From the NCBI GenBank assembly GCA_030606335.1, contig JAUWGP010000022.1:1-42455 (forward strand): a stretch of 42,455 nt of DNA. Direction: 5' to 3'. Of this stretch, positions 7,195 to 16,143 are shown one piece after another. The DNA comes from Caldifarciminota bacterium (lineage in GTDB: Bacteria > Hydrothermota > UBA3073). The notes under the pieces were generated by a model, which had not been told where the DNA came from, did no database searches, and saw only the letters and a program-made list of their open reading frames with translations. Each line of letters begins with the position of its first letter. The first letter of the stretch is position 1. The position numbers and the translations under genes are program-made.

Positions 7195-7208
7195 AACAAG
7201 GAGTTAAA

Positions 7209-9254
7209 ATGAAGAATCTGTATAAAGTTACACTTATAATGTCAACAGTATTAATATTATGTGCATTACAAGTAGAAGCAAGGACTATATATGTGCCCTC
7301 AGGAGGTTCTATAGACGGTTCACTGGATATTGCATCACCAGGTGATACCGTACTTGTTGGTAAAGGTACATTTTCTGATCGTATCACATGGCCTGTTACG
7401 GATGGAATTGTGCTTATAAGCGAATTCGGACCTGATTCGACTACCATCGATGGCTCTAATTCTGGCAGAGTACTCTATTTCAATCAATCAACTATCACCA
7501 ATGCCACTAAAGTCGACGGGTTTACAATAACTAACGGCTACAGCTCCTACGGTGGCGGTGGTATAAGAATGCGATATGGAGCAGAACCAACCATTGTGAA
7601 CAATGTGATAAAAGGTAATGTATGTGTTTATTATGGAGCTGGTATTCTTGTAACCGACTCTGATCCAGTGATTAAAGAAAACATTATAGAGAACAATCAG
7701 GTTACAAGCATATCTCCGGATACAATTCATTATGGTGGAGGTATATGTTGCATAAATTCAGGTGCCCTTATAGAGAATAATACTATCAGAGGAAATAAGA
7801 TAGAGGAACATGGAAAGGGAGGAGGTATAACTCTTCGTGAAAGTCATACAAAAGTTAAAAACAATCGTATTGAAGAAGATACATCTATAAGCTACGCAGG
7901 TGGTGGGATATATCTATACAACACAGCAGATACAATAATAGGAAATATTATAACCAGTAATATGGGTAGTGGTATCTCTGCTAAACTATCAGATGCTTGC
8001 CTTATAGAAGAAAACAGAATTATATTTAACATTGCAGAAAAGGGTGGCGGTATCTATCTTACTGGTTCTGATGCTGAAATAATAAAGAATTGTATAATTT
8101 CTAACATCGCGAACGAAAGCATTGGTGGCTGTGGCGGAGGAATATACATTAGTTCCTGTTCTCCTTTAATCGAGGACAATGTAATTTCGAGGAATATTGC
8201 TGAGTCAGGTTCTTCAGATAATGGTCAGGGAGGAGGAATTCTCATTTCAAGTTCCACGACAGACATCCTCATAAAGAGAAATACAATAGTTTTAAATACT
8301 GCAGAAGGTAATTCAGGGTCAGGTGGTGGAATAAGACTTACAGGTGGTTCAGCAACAGTTGGAACGAACTTTGCAGACAGAAATAACATTTATCACAATT
8401 TTGCTGAATATGGAAGTAATCTATGTATAGGACTCTTTGCATTCTGCAATGCTACACACAACTATTGGGGGACAAGTGATACATCTAAGATATCCCCAAC
8501 TGTAGGTGGTGCAATCGTTGCTGATTGGGAACCTGTAGAATATCTACCCCTCCCTGTTGAACAAACCATATTAGACACAGGATTTTATTCATTTGGAGAG
8601 ATGGAGATGAAATTCTCAAGTTTAACCCTTGGGAGAGATAGTATTGTTAATGTGACAATATATGGCGATTCTACCTCTCCCCACTGTACTGGGACTAAAC
8701 ATATAGACAAGTTTTTCGATATACAAGGTAGCCTTACCTTCAATGCTGATTTTATATTCTACTATACCAATGATGAATTCAATGCATCAACAATAACATA
8801 TGAAGATAGTATAGATGCCTATCGATATAACGGTGCTTCATGGCTTATTTACTCGAGTACAAGTGGATACATTGGAAAATACTGTAACTGTTAACAGTTC
8901 AGTATTTTCTGAGTGGATGTTAGCAGATGATGTATCAGGTTTAAGGATAGATGAGAGTGAAAATAATAAAATAATGATAAATAAATTAGCTGCCTATCCT
9001 AATCCATTCAGGGAAAAGACAGTTATTCGTTATTCGTTAACCGTTAATAGTAAGGACAACTTACGCCCTACGCCCTACGAATTTATGATATCACCGGTCG
9101 ATTAGTTCGTACCCTACCGATCACCGATAACCGGTTACCTATAACCAAAGTTTATTGGAATGGTAGAGATATAGCTGGTAATGAAGTTAAATCAGGAATT
9201 TACTTTTTAAAAGTTAAAGGTTATAAACCGCTTAAAATAATTAAAATGAAGTGA
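7209..9254 (+). pseudogene. Secreted parallel beta-helix protein with C-terminal sorting domain, frameshifted twice
   Basis: The gene starts with AAGGAG and ATG 7209, then a signal peptide (about 1-24, ending VEAR). Residues 25-450 are right-handed beta-helix (PbH1) rungs with repeated GGGI, N-x-I and ENNxI turns. A small beta domain and the sorting domain follow. The first frame stops at 8894, but homologous sequence goes on in the next frame (DTLENTVTVNSSVFSEW, then AYPNPFREKTVIRYSL) and returns to the original frame after about 9080 (YDITGRLVRTL... SGIYFLKVKG... KIIKMK) to a stop at 9252-9254. One extra base near 8860-8862 explains the first shift. One fewer 7-bp unit than in the M14 gene explains the second. 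The shifts cancel overall. It could be a pseudogene, phase-variable, or contain one sequencing error. Confidence 0.7.
9017..9079 (+). repeat. Nine 7-bp words in the sorting-domain coding region
   Basis: Read in steps of seven from 9017: AGACAGT, TATTCGT twice, TAACCGT, TAATAGT, AAGGACA, ACTTACG, CCCTACG twice. The M14 gene has the homologous array with ten words (16331-16400, opposite strand). The missing word shifts the reading frame. Five further words of another type (ACCCTAC, CGATCAC, CGATAAC, CGGTTAC, CTATAAC) follow at 9111-9145. Confidence 0.75.
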
Positions 9255-9357
9255 TTTTATATTATATCAGGGGGTTATATGAAAGTATTATCCTACTTTT
9301 TTTCTCGCTTTTAATATAGTATTATTTAGCATTTTTCTAACCTGAAACCAAAATAAA

Positions 9358-10563
9358 ATGAATATTTTTTACTCAGTACTTACAATCATAATTGGTTACC
9401 TGCTTGGTTCTATTTCTATGGCATATTTATTGGGCAGGATATTTAGAGGAATAGATATTAGAGAACATGGTAGCAAGAATGCGGGTACAATGAATGCATT
9501 TAAGGTTCTGGGACCTGTTTATGGTATTGTAACAATGTTATTTGATTTGTTTAAAGGAGTACTGGCAATATATGTTGCTACTTTATTTAAAGTACCTACT
9601 CCTATAATATTGGCAAGTGGATTTGCAGCCATTGTTGGACATGTCTTCCCGTTTTATATGCAATTTAAGGGTGGTCGTGGGGCTGCAACAGCCTATGGAA
9701 TACTAATGTGGACATATATTACAATAGCACTAAACTACCTTACTATAGATTCGGTTATACCCTTTATTTTTTTCCTCTATTTCTTGCTTGCCATCTATTG
9801 GGTTACAAGATCGGCAAATTTCACAGCATTTGCTGGTCTACCATCTCTTATACCCTTAATGTTCTGGTACGCTGGTGTTAATGCCTATACAATCTTCATT
9901 TCAATTATTTGTATATATTTACTGGTTACTTCTATAATCACAGTATCTATTGCAGGCAGTCTTAAGGCTGAATCAGAGACATACGGTAGAAAAGTTACTA
10001 AAATCAAACTCATAAGAAAAACTGTAAGGTTGTGTGCTATAATTATTCCATTAATGTATTTTATTTTTACAGAGAAATTAGCTGGTGGTTTCACAGCAGT
10101 TATGCTTGGATTATTTATAATTTTCGAAATAGCCCGAAGATTAAAACCGGATTTACATAAGATACGTGGACTTAAAATTATATTGAAGAAGGATGAACCA
10201 ACTCGTATGCTTTCTGGTTATACCTTTTATTTAATATCATCCCTGTTTATTATTCTCGTTTTTCCAAAAGTTATTGGTGGATTATCTCTACTTTTTCTTA
10301 CATGGGGTGATCTGGCAGCGGAACTTGTTGGATTAAACTATCCTCGAGTCAGGACATTCCCAGGAAAAACTTTAGAGGGTTCATTGGGTTGTTTTTCTAT
10401 TTGCCTTCTCTTGGGCTTTGCCGTAATGATTTTCTATGATATCTCTTTGCTGCAAGTTTTGGTTGGCTGTCTTGCAGCAACATTTATTGAGAGTATTCCA
10501 AAATTAGAGGATAATCTATTTATGGGTCCTATAGCTGCACTATGTATGTGGCTTTTGAGGTGA
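9358..10563 (+). CDS. plsY: PlsY acyl-phosphate:G3P acyltransferase fused to a CTP-dependent kinase/CdsA-like membrane domain
   Basis: A 401-residue polytopic membrane protein. Residues 1-200 are PlsY: GYLLGSIS, GSKNAGTMN (38-46), DLFKG (63-67), GHVFPFY and KGGRGAATAYG (104-114) are the conserved loops binding acyl phosphate and glycerol-3-phosphate. The usual PlsY ends near residue 200. Here about 200 more residues follow, with more membrane segments and a GDLAAELVGLNYPRVRTFPGKTLEGSLG block (about 316-345), then ESIPKLEDNL. This matches the dolichol kinase/phytol kinase/CdsA-like superfamily (GD..A..G...GKT.EGS...E..P..DDN). PlsY makes lysophosphatidate. The second domain would be expected to use CTP or a polyprenol or diacylglycerol substrate, which cannot be told from sequence. 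No ribosome-binding site is evident at ATG 9358. Confidence 0.82.
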   Translation: MNIFYSVLTIIIGYLLGSISMAYLLGRIFRGIDIREHGSKNAGTMNAFKVLGPVYGIVTMLFDLFKGVLAIYVATLFKVPTPIILASGFAAIVGHVFPFYMQFKGGRGAATAYGILMWTYITIALNYLTIDSVIPFIFFLYFLLAIYWVTRSANFTAFAGLPSLIPLMFWYAGVNAYTIFISIICIYLLVTSIITVSIAGSLKAESETYGRKVTKIKLIRKTVRLCAIIIPLMYFIFTEKLAGGFTAVMLGLFIIFEIARRLKPDLHKIRGLKIILKKDEPTRMLSGYTFYLISSLFIILVFPKVIGGLSLLFLTWGDLAAELVGLNYPRVRTFPGKTLEGSLGCFSICLLLGFAVMIFYDISLLQVLVGCLAATFIESIPKLEDNLFMGPIAALCMWLLR

Positions 10564-10580
10564 ATTGTAGTACTATAATT

Positions 10581-12797
10581 CTATCTTATAACCACTACTT
10601 TTTTCGTAATATCATCTCTTCCTGCAGTAAGGCGTACAAAGTAAATACCTCCTGGTAAATCTCTTCCATCAAATTTAATGTTATGATAACCCTTTGATAA
10701 TTGACCCTTTATAATCTTACTAACATATCTACCACTCAAATCATATATATTAATTGATATATTCTCACTCTTTGGCAGTGTAAGATTGATATCTACTGAA
10801 GAGCGGGTCGGATTTGGTGATAGTGAGAATGCAAGTGGATGTCTTTCAACCTCAACTCCATATGATTCGTTTATATACAGTCTTGCCTGTAATGAGATAA
10901 TCTCCCCAACCTTCAATGCATCCTCATTTGATAATACAGTATACCATTTACCTTCTTCTGGTAAAATAAAACTTATATTTCCTGAAATTACATCTTCTCC
11001 AATACAAAATGCATTAAAAGGACTCTGTCCCTGAAAATAAATAGAATAGTTGGATGAATCACAAATGAAGAAATCAATATTTCCAGGTTCTATTAATCTT
11101 GCAAATTCCTGTTGTATATCAAGTTCGTTTTCAAAACGTGTTTTCCCCCTTTTTATCTCATTATCTACAAGGAATTCTAACTCAACCTTATATATTGAAT
11201 CTGGCTCATCAGGTAGAGTATCAGGATTTATCGTCAAATAAGGCATACTACCCGAAAGGTTATAGGACCAGAAATAGTGTTGCCCTGTCACGCTGTTTGT
11301 TATAACTTCAGTTACATAGCCAGAATCCGGGTAATAGCCAATGGATGCGTCTATTCTTGCGTAATAGGGCTTATTATCTCCAATGATAAATTGGCATGTT
11401 CCATCAGAACCTGTATAGTGCCAACCTGCATAATATAAACCCGAACCACTATTGGGTGTGCTTGCAAGTGTAACCATAGCACCATCAACAGGATTGCCAT
11501 ATAAATCATTTACACCTACAGTGAGGGTACAGATATCACTGTATCTCTCAGTTACATCCCAGATATATCCATCTCCACCAAAGTTGAATGGCAAAACAAT
11601 GTTCCACCCCCAGCCTTCATAGTGGTATGTTGAGTTTATAAAGCCGTTTACAGGCTCCCAACCTCTCCATTGAGTATCATACCATTCATTCCAGGTATGG
11701 TCATTGCACATACTTAAGGGGCTATTTGTGGGTATAAGACATGCCCTTCCTGCTGCTGCCGTGATATCTGCATGCTCCCCACACCTGCCTACATGAATAT
11801 GATATATTCTAACAGGTTGTATAGGCCTTGCAAATCCGAAGCCTGAATTAAAGACCATAATGTCCTGTATCCATTGAGTAATTACACCAATTGCACTTCC
11901 ATCAATGATATCAGTTCTTCCATCCCACAATACTCCAACACCATTGAGTTCATCACGGAGAATTGGTGAGACAAATCCTGCATAAATTGTATCTGTTGGC
12001 GGATCTGACCAATTCCATACTGTCCTTTCTGCAGTATCAGGATACTCAAATATATACTCCCTCCAGAATCTCCCAAGGGGAGGTTCTGCCTCAGAACCGG
12101 TCCCTGGATTTATATAGAGTGGTGCCTCATCAGATATTATTGGATGTACTATATCCCAGTAATACCTCTCATAAGGTATCTCAACTTCTGTTGTGTCAGA
12201 GCCATGGTCAGAGATCTTATATCTTGCAGTTGTGTAGTCAGGATATTCAACAAGTTCCACATAATCAAGAAGCGTATCATATTCATATATTCTCTGTGCA
12301 TTTTCAATAAAGAAATCCAGGTTTGTAACGTAATGAGAAAGTATTACAGGGTCTATGTAAGCCACACAAAATGCAATTTCGTCCCTATATATCTCATCAG
12401 AGCTTACTATAAGCCATGAATAGTCTCGTTGAAGATTGTCTTCCATTCTTGAAAATTTATCTGTAAGAGGAAGTTTAAGCCAATCAGGAACAGCTTCTAT
12501 CGCTTCCCAAGCTGCATCATAGATTTCAATTGGAGGAGTAATGTCAAGAAACGAGTTCACCTCTATAAGGCATTTCTCCCCTGCAGGAATTATGCCACGA
12601 AACTCAATAGAATCCAGAATCACCCATTCTATCTTATCCCTTTCAGTGATTATTTTCTTTACATCATAGGATGGTTGCTCTCCGATTAATACTTCGTTTG
12701 TATTATCACCAGAAACTTTTAACTGTTCAGTTGAAACTGTAATTCCTTTATCCTCAGTTAAGCTAATAATCCCAAGTAATAGTAAAAACATTACCAT
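10581..12797 (-). CDS. Secreted transglutaminase-like protein with C-terminal sorting domain
   Basis: 738 residues; ATG 12797 is preceded by GGAGG. A short hydrophobic signal (MVMFLLLLGIISL) opens the protein. The middle holds a transglutaminase-like core: RCGEHADITAAAGRACLIP with the nucleophile Cys339, then DHTWNEWY with His367. The third acidic position, usually VDPT-like, appears as WEPVNG (Asn). A carboxypeptidase-regulatory-like beta domain follows (VNDLYGNPVDGAMVTL), and then the sorting domain (FSLSPNPTRSSVDINL, IYDLSGRYV, PGGIYFVRL, TKKVVVIR). It may be a peptidase or cross-linking enzyme on the cell surface. The Asp-to-Asn change leaves activity open. It lies on the opposite strand to the Tol/TonB group and has its own promoter at 12914-12942. 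Confidence 0.7.
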   Translation of the reverse strand: MVMFLLLLGIISLTEDKGITVSTEQLKVSGDNTNEVLIGEQPSYDVKKIITERDKIEWVILDSIEFRGIIPAGEKCLIEVNSFLDITPPIEIYDAAWEAIEAVPDWLKLPLTDKFSRMEDNLQRDYSWLIVSSDEIYRDEIAFCVAYIDPVILSHYVTNLDFFIENAQRIYEYDTLLDYVELVEYPDYTTARYKISDHGSDTTEVEIPYERYYWDIVHPIISDEAPLYINPGTGSEAEPPLGRFWREYIFEYPDTAERTVWNWSDPPTDTIYAGFVSPILRDELNGVGVLWDGRTDIIDGSAIGVITQWIQDIMVFNSGFGFARPIQPVRIYHIHVGRCGEHADITAAAGRACLIPTNSPLSMCNDHTWNEWYDTQWRGWEPVNGFINSTYHYEGWGWNIVLPFNFGGDGYIWDVTERYSDICTLTVGVNDLYGNPVDGAMVTLASTPNSGSGLYYAGWHYTGSDGTCQFIIGDNKPYYARIDASIGYYPDSGYVTEVITNSVTGQHYFWSYNLSGSMPYLTINPDTLPDEPDSIYKVELEFLVDNEIKRGKTRFENELDIQQEFARLIEPGNIDFFICDSSNYSIYFQGQSPFNAFCIGEDVISGNISFILPEEGKWYTVLSNEDALKVGEIISLQARLYINESYGVEVERHPLAFSLSPNPTRSSVDINLTLPKSENISINIYDLSGRYVSKIIKGQLSKGYHNIKFDGRDLPGGIYFVRLTAGRDDITKKVVVIR

Positions 12798-12825
12798 AAT
12801 GCCTCCGATGTAATATTAAAAATCA

Positions 12826-13140
12826 AATATTAAATATCAAAATTACCACCGCCGTTGGCGGGACAAATTAAAAATCAAAAATTTAAACTCAAATCTCATT
12901 GATACACCCTAATATTTTACACTATTTTGGTAAATATGTCAAGAAAAATCTTAACTTCATTTAATAAATTAAGAACATTAATGTATGTTGATTTAATTTT
13001 ACCAGCCATCAGTATATACATACGCAGGCATAAAGCCTGCGGCTACTATTTAAGATCTGATGAGATTGCTTCATCCGTCAAACGACAGACTCGCAATGAC
13101 AGACAAGGGAATGAGATTGCTTCGCAATGACAGAAGTGTA
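12826..13140. repeat. Repeat-filled divergent spacer
   Basis: The 12798-13290 gap holds A/T-rich repeated words (AAAATC, ATTAAA) near 12826-12890, a GCCGTTGGCGGG hairpin near 12850, a REP-like hairpin GCAGGC-ATAAA-GCCTGC (13024-13040) followed by GGCTAC, and two copies of the GAGATTGCTTC...CGCAATGACAG repeat (13060-13103 and a shortened one at 13111-13133). Two promoters flank this material, one on each strand. No gene is seen. Confidence 0.6.
12914..12942 (-). promoter_or_regulatory. Near-consensus promoter for the transglutaminase-like gene
   Basis: On the minus strand, TTGACA (12942-12937), a 17-base spacer and TAAAAT (12919-12914). This gives a leader of roughly 110 bases that includes the small GC-rich hairpin near 12850. 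Confidence 0.65.
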
Positions 13141-13210
13141 AACATGTCGTTCGCAAGCATAAAGATAGTCAGAAGAATGTTAATCCATATAAAATTAATA
13201 CAAAATTTTC

Positions 13211-13239
13211 TTGCAATTCAAGAAAAATTGTGATATAAT
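13211..13239 (+). promoter_or_regulatory. Promoter for the Cys-cluster/TonB/TolB group
   Basis: TTGCAA (13211-13216), 17 bases and TATAAT (13234-13239), about 50 bases before the first gene. The -35 is embedded in an imperfect inverted repeat AATTTTCTTG...CAAGAAAAATT (13204-13229), a possible operator. Confidence 0.65.
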
Positions 13240-13290
13240 ATAATTGGGGTTTTTACCTTCAGAAAATACATTACCTATTAGAGAATTACT

Positions 13291-14079
13291 ATGAAAGAAG
13301 ATAAAAAAGATAAATATATATCAGGCATTTACAACTATTGCGATAGGTGGTGTGAAAGATGTCCATTAACAGATAAATGCTTTCTCTATTCAAAAGAACA
13401 GATAAGACTTGCCAAACATAAGGCTAAGGGTGAAGACCCCTATGATTGGAATATTGTGATGCAGGATGTAAAGGAAGACTTTGAAGAAACCCTTAAGTTA
13501 ATCCATAAAAAAGCGAAAGAACAGGGGATTGACCTCACAAAGTTACCTAAAGTGGAACAAAAAGAGTATGACCCTAAAAATCATCCTCTTATGAAATCCG
13601 CAAATAAATACATGAAAATGGCAAAAAAATTGCTTAAGAAGTTAGGGGAGGTAATAGATATAGAAGGAATAGACCTTACTAAAAGAATTGAGATAATACC
13701 ATCTGCAGTAAATGATGTTGGGAAACTTAGGAAAATAGCTGTAAACTATGAGGTTATATCCTGGTATCATACACTTATTCTGGTTAAAATACACCGTGCA
13801 TTGCAAAGTAAAATGGAAACAGAGATAGAAGCAGATGAATTTGCACAAAGGGATGCAGATGCAAGTGCAAAGATTGCCTATATTGGGATTATGAAATCAA
13901 TAAAAGCTCTAAAAGTTGTCTATGACTGGAGTGATGAGCTTGAAGACGATGCATTAACTCTTCTGGTTGAGCTCGATAAAATCCGTGAAGGCGTTAATAA
14001 GGAATTTCCTGGTCATTATACCTTCAAACGTCCAGGATTTGATGATAAAGAAAGAAGAAGGATTAAAAGAAAAATATGA
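13291..14079 (+). CDS. Uncharacterised protein with N-terminal Cys cluster
   Basis: 262 residues, soluble and charged. Residues 15-30 read YCDRWCERCPLTDKC, giving four cysteines spaced C-x3-C-x2-C-x5-C that could bind zinc or an iron-sulfur centre. I recall similar YCDRWCERCPF-type openings in hypothetical proteins of the Bacteroidetes/Chlorobi group but know no function. The rest is mainly helical (KYMKMAKKLLKKLGEVID; IMKSIKALKVVYDW). The gene is the first of the group behind the 13211-13239 promoter. Its TGA overlaps the ATG of the TonB-C gene by four bases, so the two are translationally coupled. That ties it to an envelope role by context only. Confidence 0.6.
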   Translation: MKEDKKDKYISGIYNYCDRWCERCPLTDKCFLYSKEQIRLAKHKAKGEDPYDWNIVMQDVKEDFEETLKLIHKKAKEQGIDLTKLPKVEQKEYDPKNHPLMKSANKYMKMAKKLLKKLGEVIDIEGIDLTKRIEIIPSAVNDVGKLRKIAVNYEVISWYHTLILVKIHRALQSKMETEIEADEFAQRDADASAKIAYIGIMKSIKALKVVYDWSDELEDDALTLLVELDKIREGVNKEFPGHYTFKRPGFDDKERRRIKRKI

Positions 14080-14603
14080 AAAGAGTGGTTTTAATATCCT
14101 TTTCATTACACGTAGGTTTTGTAGCTATATTAATACTATCTCCTTTGCTAAAAGTTGAGAAGGCATATCCTATGGGTGAGGTTTATAGTATTAGTATTGT
14201 ATCTCGTCCTGCTACCCGGGTTGTAGAGAGAACTAATAAAGAAGAGACAAAAAAGGAAAAAGAATCAGAAAAACCTACTGAGAGTAAGTCACAGGGAGAG
14301 GTAGGAAAGGTCCAGACTGATAAAAATTTTAGGTACTCCTATTATCTTTCTACAATCATTACAAAGATAGGAGAAAATTGGAGAAATCCTTATAAAGGTG
14401 CTGAAATCTCCGCAGTTTTGCACTTTTTTATAACAAGAAATGGTATGATAGAGGATATAAAACTACATAGAACATCAGGAAATTATCTCTTTGACCAGTC
14501 TGTTAAAAGGGCAGTAACCATAACAAAGAACCTTCCCCCTCTTCCTCTTGAATATAATAATAACAGGTTGGGTGTATTCTTTGAATTTTCGTATAGTCCA
14601 TAA
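14076..14603 (+). CDS. TonB/TolA-like C-terminal domain protein
   Basis: 175 residues. One N-terminal membrane anchor (VVLISFSLHVGFVAILILSPLL) is followed by a charged linker rich in Lys/Glu/Pro (NKEETKKEKESEKPTESKS). The last 90 residues form a TonB C-terminal domain (YLSTIITKIGENWRNPYKGAEISAV; FFITRNGMIEDIKLHRTSGN; FDQSVKRAVTI; LPPLP). The layout is that of TonB/TolA, which cross the periplasm and pass energy from an ExbBD/TolQR motor to the outer membrane. With TolB following, it most likely does the TolA job. The motor genes are not in this window. Start ATG 14076 overlaps the previous stop. Confidence 0.8.
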   Translation: MKRVVLISFSLHVGFVAILILSPLLKVEKAYPMGEVYSISIVSRPATRVVERTNKEETKKEKESEKPTESKSQGEVGKVQTDKNFRYSYYLSTIITKIGENWRNPYKGAEISAVLHFFITRNGMIEDIKLHRTSGNYLFDQSVKRAVTITKNLPPLPLEYNNNRLGVFFEFSYSP

Positions 14604-14871
14604 TGGAAAAGTTAAAAGGTCGAAAGGTTGAATGTGGAATGCGTAAAGCGTAGGGTGTAGAGCGAATGGAAAACGACTAATTTCTAATGTCAAATTTCTA
14701 ATTACAGACATCAGACCGCCCTGTAATGGTAGAAGCCCCGCCTTTGGCGGGGTGAAAAGGATGATAGAAAAGCGTAGGGCGTGAATGTGAAATGTGTAAT
14801 ATTAAATGTTGAATGAAGTAATAGTTAATTAGTTGATTAGTTAATTGGTTGATTATTAAAGGATACCAAGA
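14604..14871. repeat. Heptamer arrays with embedded REP hairpin
   Basis: From about 14607 the sequence divides into 7-bp words (AAAAGTT, AAAAGGT, CGAAAGG, TTGAATG, TGGAATG, CGTAAAG, CGTAGGG, TGTAGAG, CGAATGG). From about 14772 it does so again (GCGTAGG, GCGTGAA, TGTGAAA, TGTGTAA, TATTAAA, TGTTGAA...) up to TTGATTA. Between them lies a hairpin GCCCCGCC-TTT-GGCGGGG (14729-14754) of the GTAGGAGC family. No gene is present. Confidence 0.7.
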
Positions 14872-14943
14872 CTCAATAAACCGTGTAAACTCAACAAACC
14901 CAACAGACTCAATAAACTGTGTAAACCCAATAAACCAGATAAA
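14872..14943 (+). repeat. Eight 9-bp words directly before the tolB start
   Basis: CTCAATAAA, CCGTGTAAA, CTCAACAAA, CCCAACAGA, CTCAATAAA, CTGTGTAAA, CCCAATAAA, CCAGATAAA run without interruption from 14872 to 14943. The tolB ATG is at 14945. They occupy the place where a ribosome-binding site would be expected; none is visible. Confidence 0.85.
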
Positions 14944-14944
14944 T

Positions 14945-16141
14945 ATGTTTAACAAAATAATCAGATTAACCGCTTTAATTCTCGTCACTTCCTCTCCCCT
15001 ATTCTCCCAGGATGTTTGGCTAAGACTTGAGGTTGGAGAACGAAGAAAACTGAATATAACCATAGATAATTTCCAATCCATATTAGAAATGGAATCTATG
15101 AGAAGTACTGTAAAAGAAATAATAGAAAAAGACCTTAAATTCTCCTTATATTTTAAAATAGTCGAAGATGCGGTTACACATATATCAGGTGATATAACAG
15201 AAAACGAACTCTGCATTACTGTGTATGAAATGCCAAGAAAGACAAAAATCATGGAGAAGAGATATCATCTATTATTATCAAATATACGTGAAGCATGCCA
15301 TACGGTCTCAGACGATATAATAAGATTCCTTGCAGGCGAGAATGGAATATCACGAACAAAGGTATTCTTCCTTAAGAAGATGAAGGATGATAAAAAAATT
15401 GTTTATTCAGATTATGACGGTTTTAATGCCACCACCCTGGATATAAATGATTTCTGCGTGTCTCTTGCAGTTTCTCCAAACTGTAGAAAGATTGCGTATT
15501 CAGCCTACAACAACGATAATCTATACCTTTACCTTTATGACTTTGAAACTAAATATAAAGAGTTAATATCAGATAAAGAGGGGTTGAACACAGCACCAGC
15601 ATTTTCAGCTGATGGAAAAAGGATTGTATTTACACTTTCAAAGGATGGAAACACAGAAATCTATATTATGAATTTGAAAACTAAAGAAACCAAAAGACTC
15701 ACTTTCAATAGGTCGATAGATACTTCTCCAACCTGGTCACCAACTGGAAGGGAGATAGCATTTGTCTCTGACCGTTCTGGAAGCCCCCAGATTTATATTA
15801 TGGAAAGCGATGGCAGTGGTGTAAGAAGGTTGACTTATAATGGCTATTATAACACCTCACCGAGATGGTCACCTAAGGGGGATAAAATCGCTTATGTAGC
15901 TATGGATGAGGACAATAGATTAAATATATATACTATCCTTATAACAGGAGAGGGTAGAACCTGTCTTACCTTTCAGGGAAATAATGAGGAACCATCCTGG
16001 TCAATGGATGGACTTCATATTACCTTTATTTCGAATCGAAATGGCTTACGTGAACTTTTTACGATGCATTGGGATGGCTCAGGACAAAGAAAGATACTCA
16101 CCTATGGTGGAGGGTTGTACTCATCACGATGGTCACAATAA
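14945..16141 (+). CDS. tolB: TolB-like periplasmic beta-propeller protein
   Basis: 398 residues from ATG 14945. An in-frame ATG at 14849 would add 32 residues read entirely from repeat words (INRVNSTNP...), so I reject it. The start gives a proper signal peptide (MFNKIIRLTALILVTSSPLFSQ). An N-terminal TolB alpha/beta domain follows (LEVGERRKLNITIDNF; YFKIVED), then five to six WD40-like PD40 blades with the repeated P-x-WSP-G-x-IAFVSDRSG-x-IYIM pattern. TolB links the Tol complex to Pal and outer-membrane proteins. It follows the TonB-C gene by a 340-base repeat-filled gap. Length is close to the family norm. Confidence 0.85.
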   Translation: MFNKIIRLTALILVTSSPLFSQDVWLRLEVGERRKLNITIDNFQSILEMESMRSTVKEIIEKDLKFSLYFKIVEDAVTHISGDITENELCITVYEMPRKTKIMEKRYHLLLSNIREACHTVSDDIIRFLAGENGISRTKVFFLKKMKDDKKIVYSDYDGFNATTLDINDFCVSLAVSPNCRKIAYSAYNNDNLYLYLYDFETKYKELISDKEGLNTAPAFSADGKRIVFTLSKDGNTEIYIMNLKTKETKRLTFNRSIDTSPTWSPTGREIAFVSDRSGSPQIYIMESDGSGVRRLTYNGYYNTSPRWSPKGDKIAYVAMDEDNRLNIYTILITGEGRTCLTFQGNNEEPSWSMDGLHITFISNRNGLRELFTMHWDGSGQRKILTYGGGLYSSRWSQ

Positions 16142-16143
16142 TT

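Noticed and set aside
9279-9357. Tiny membrane peptide MKVLSYFF... with a GGGGG ribosome-binding site before the plsY gene
   Set aside because: The frame stops after 11 codons; a 21-residue hydrophobic peptide appears only if one T of a 7-T run is removed. Too little to call a gene.
12144-12419. Open frames on the plus strand opposite the transglutaminase-like gene
   Set aside because: They are shadows of a well-supported long gene, lack ribosome-binding sites and show no domain.
14849-14944. N-terminal extension of TolB (32 residues rich in Asn/Ile)
   Set aside because: It is read entirely from 9-bp repeat words and leads into a normal signal peptide at ATG 14945.
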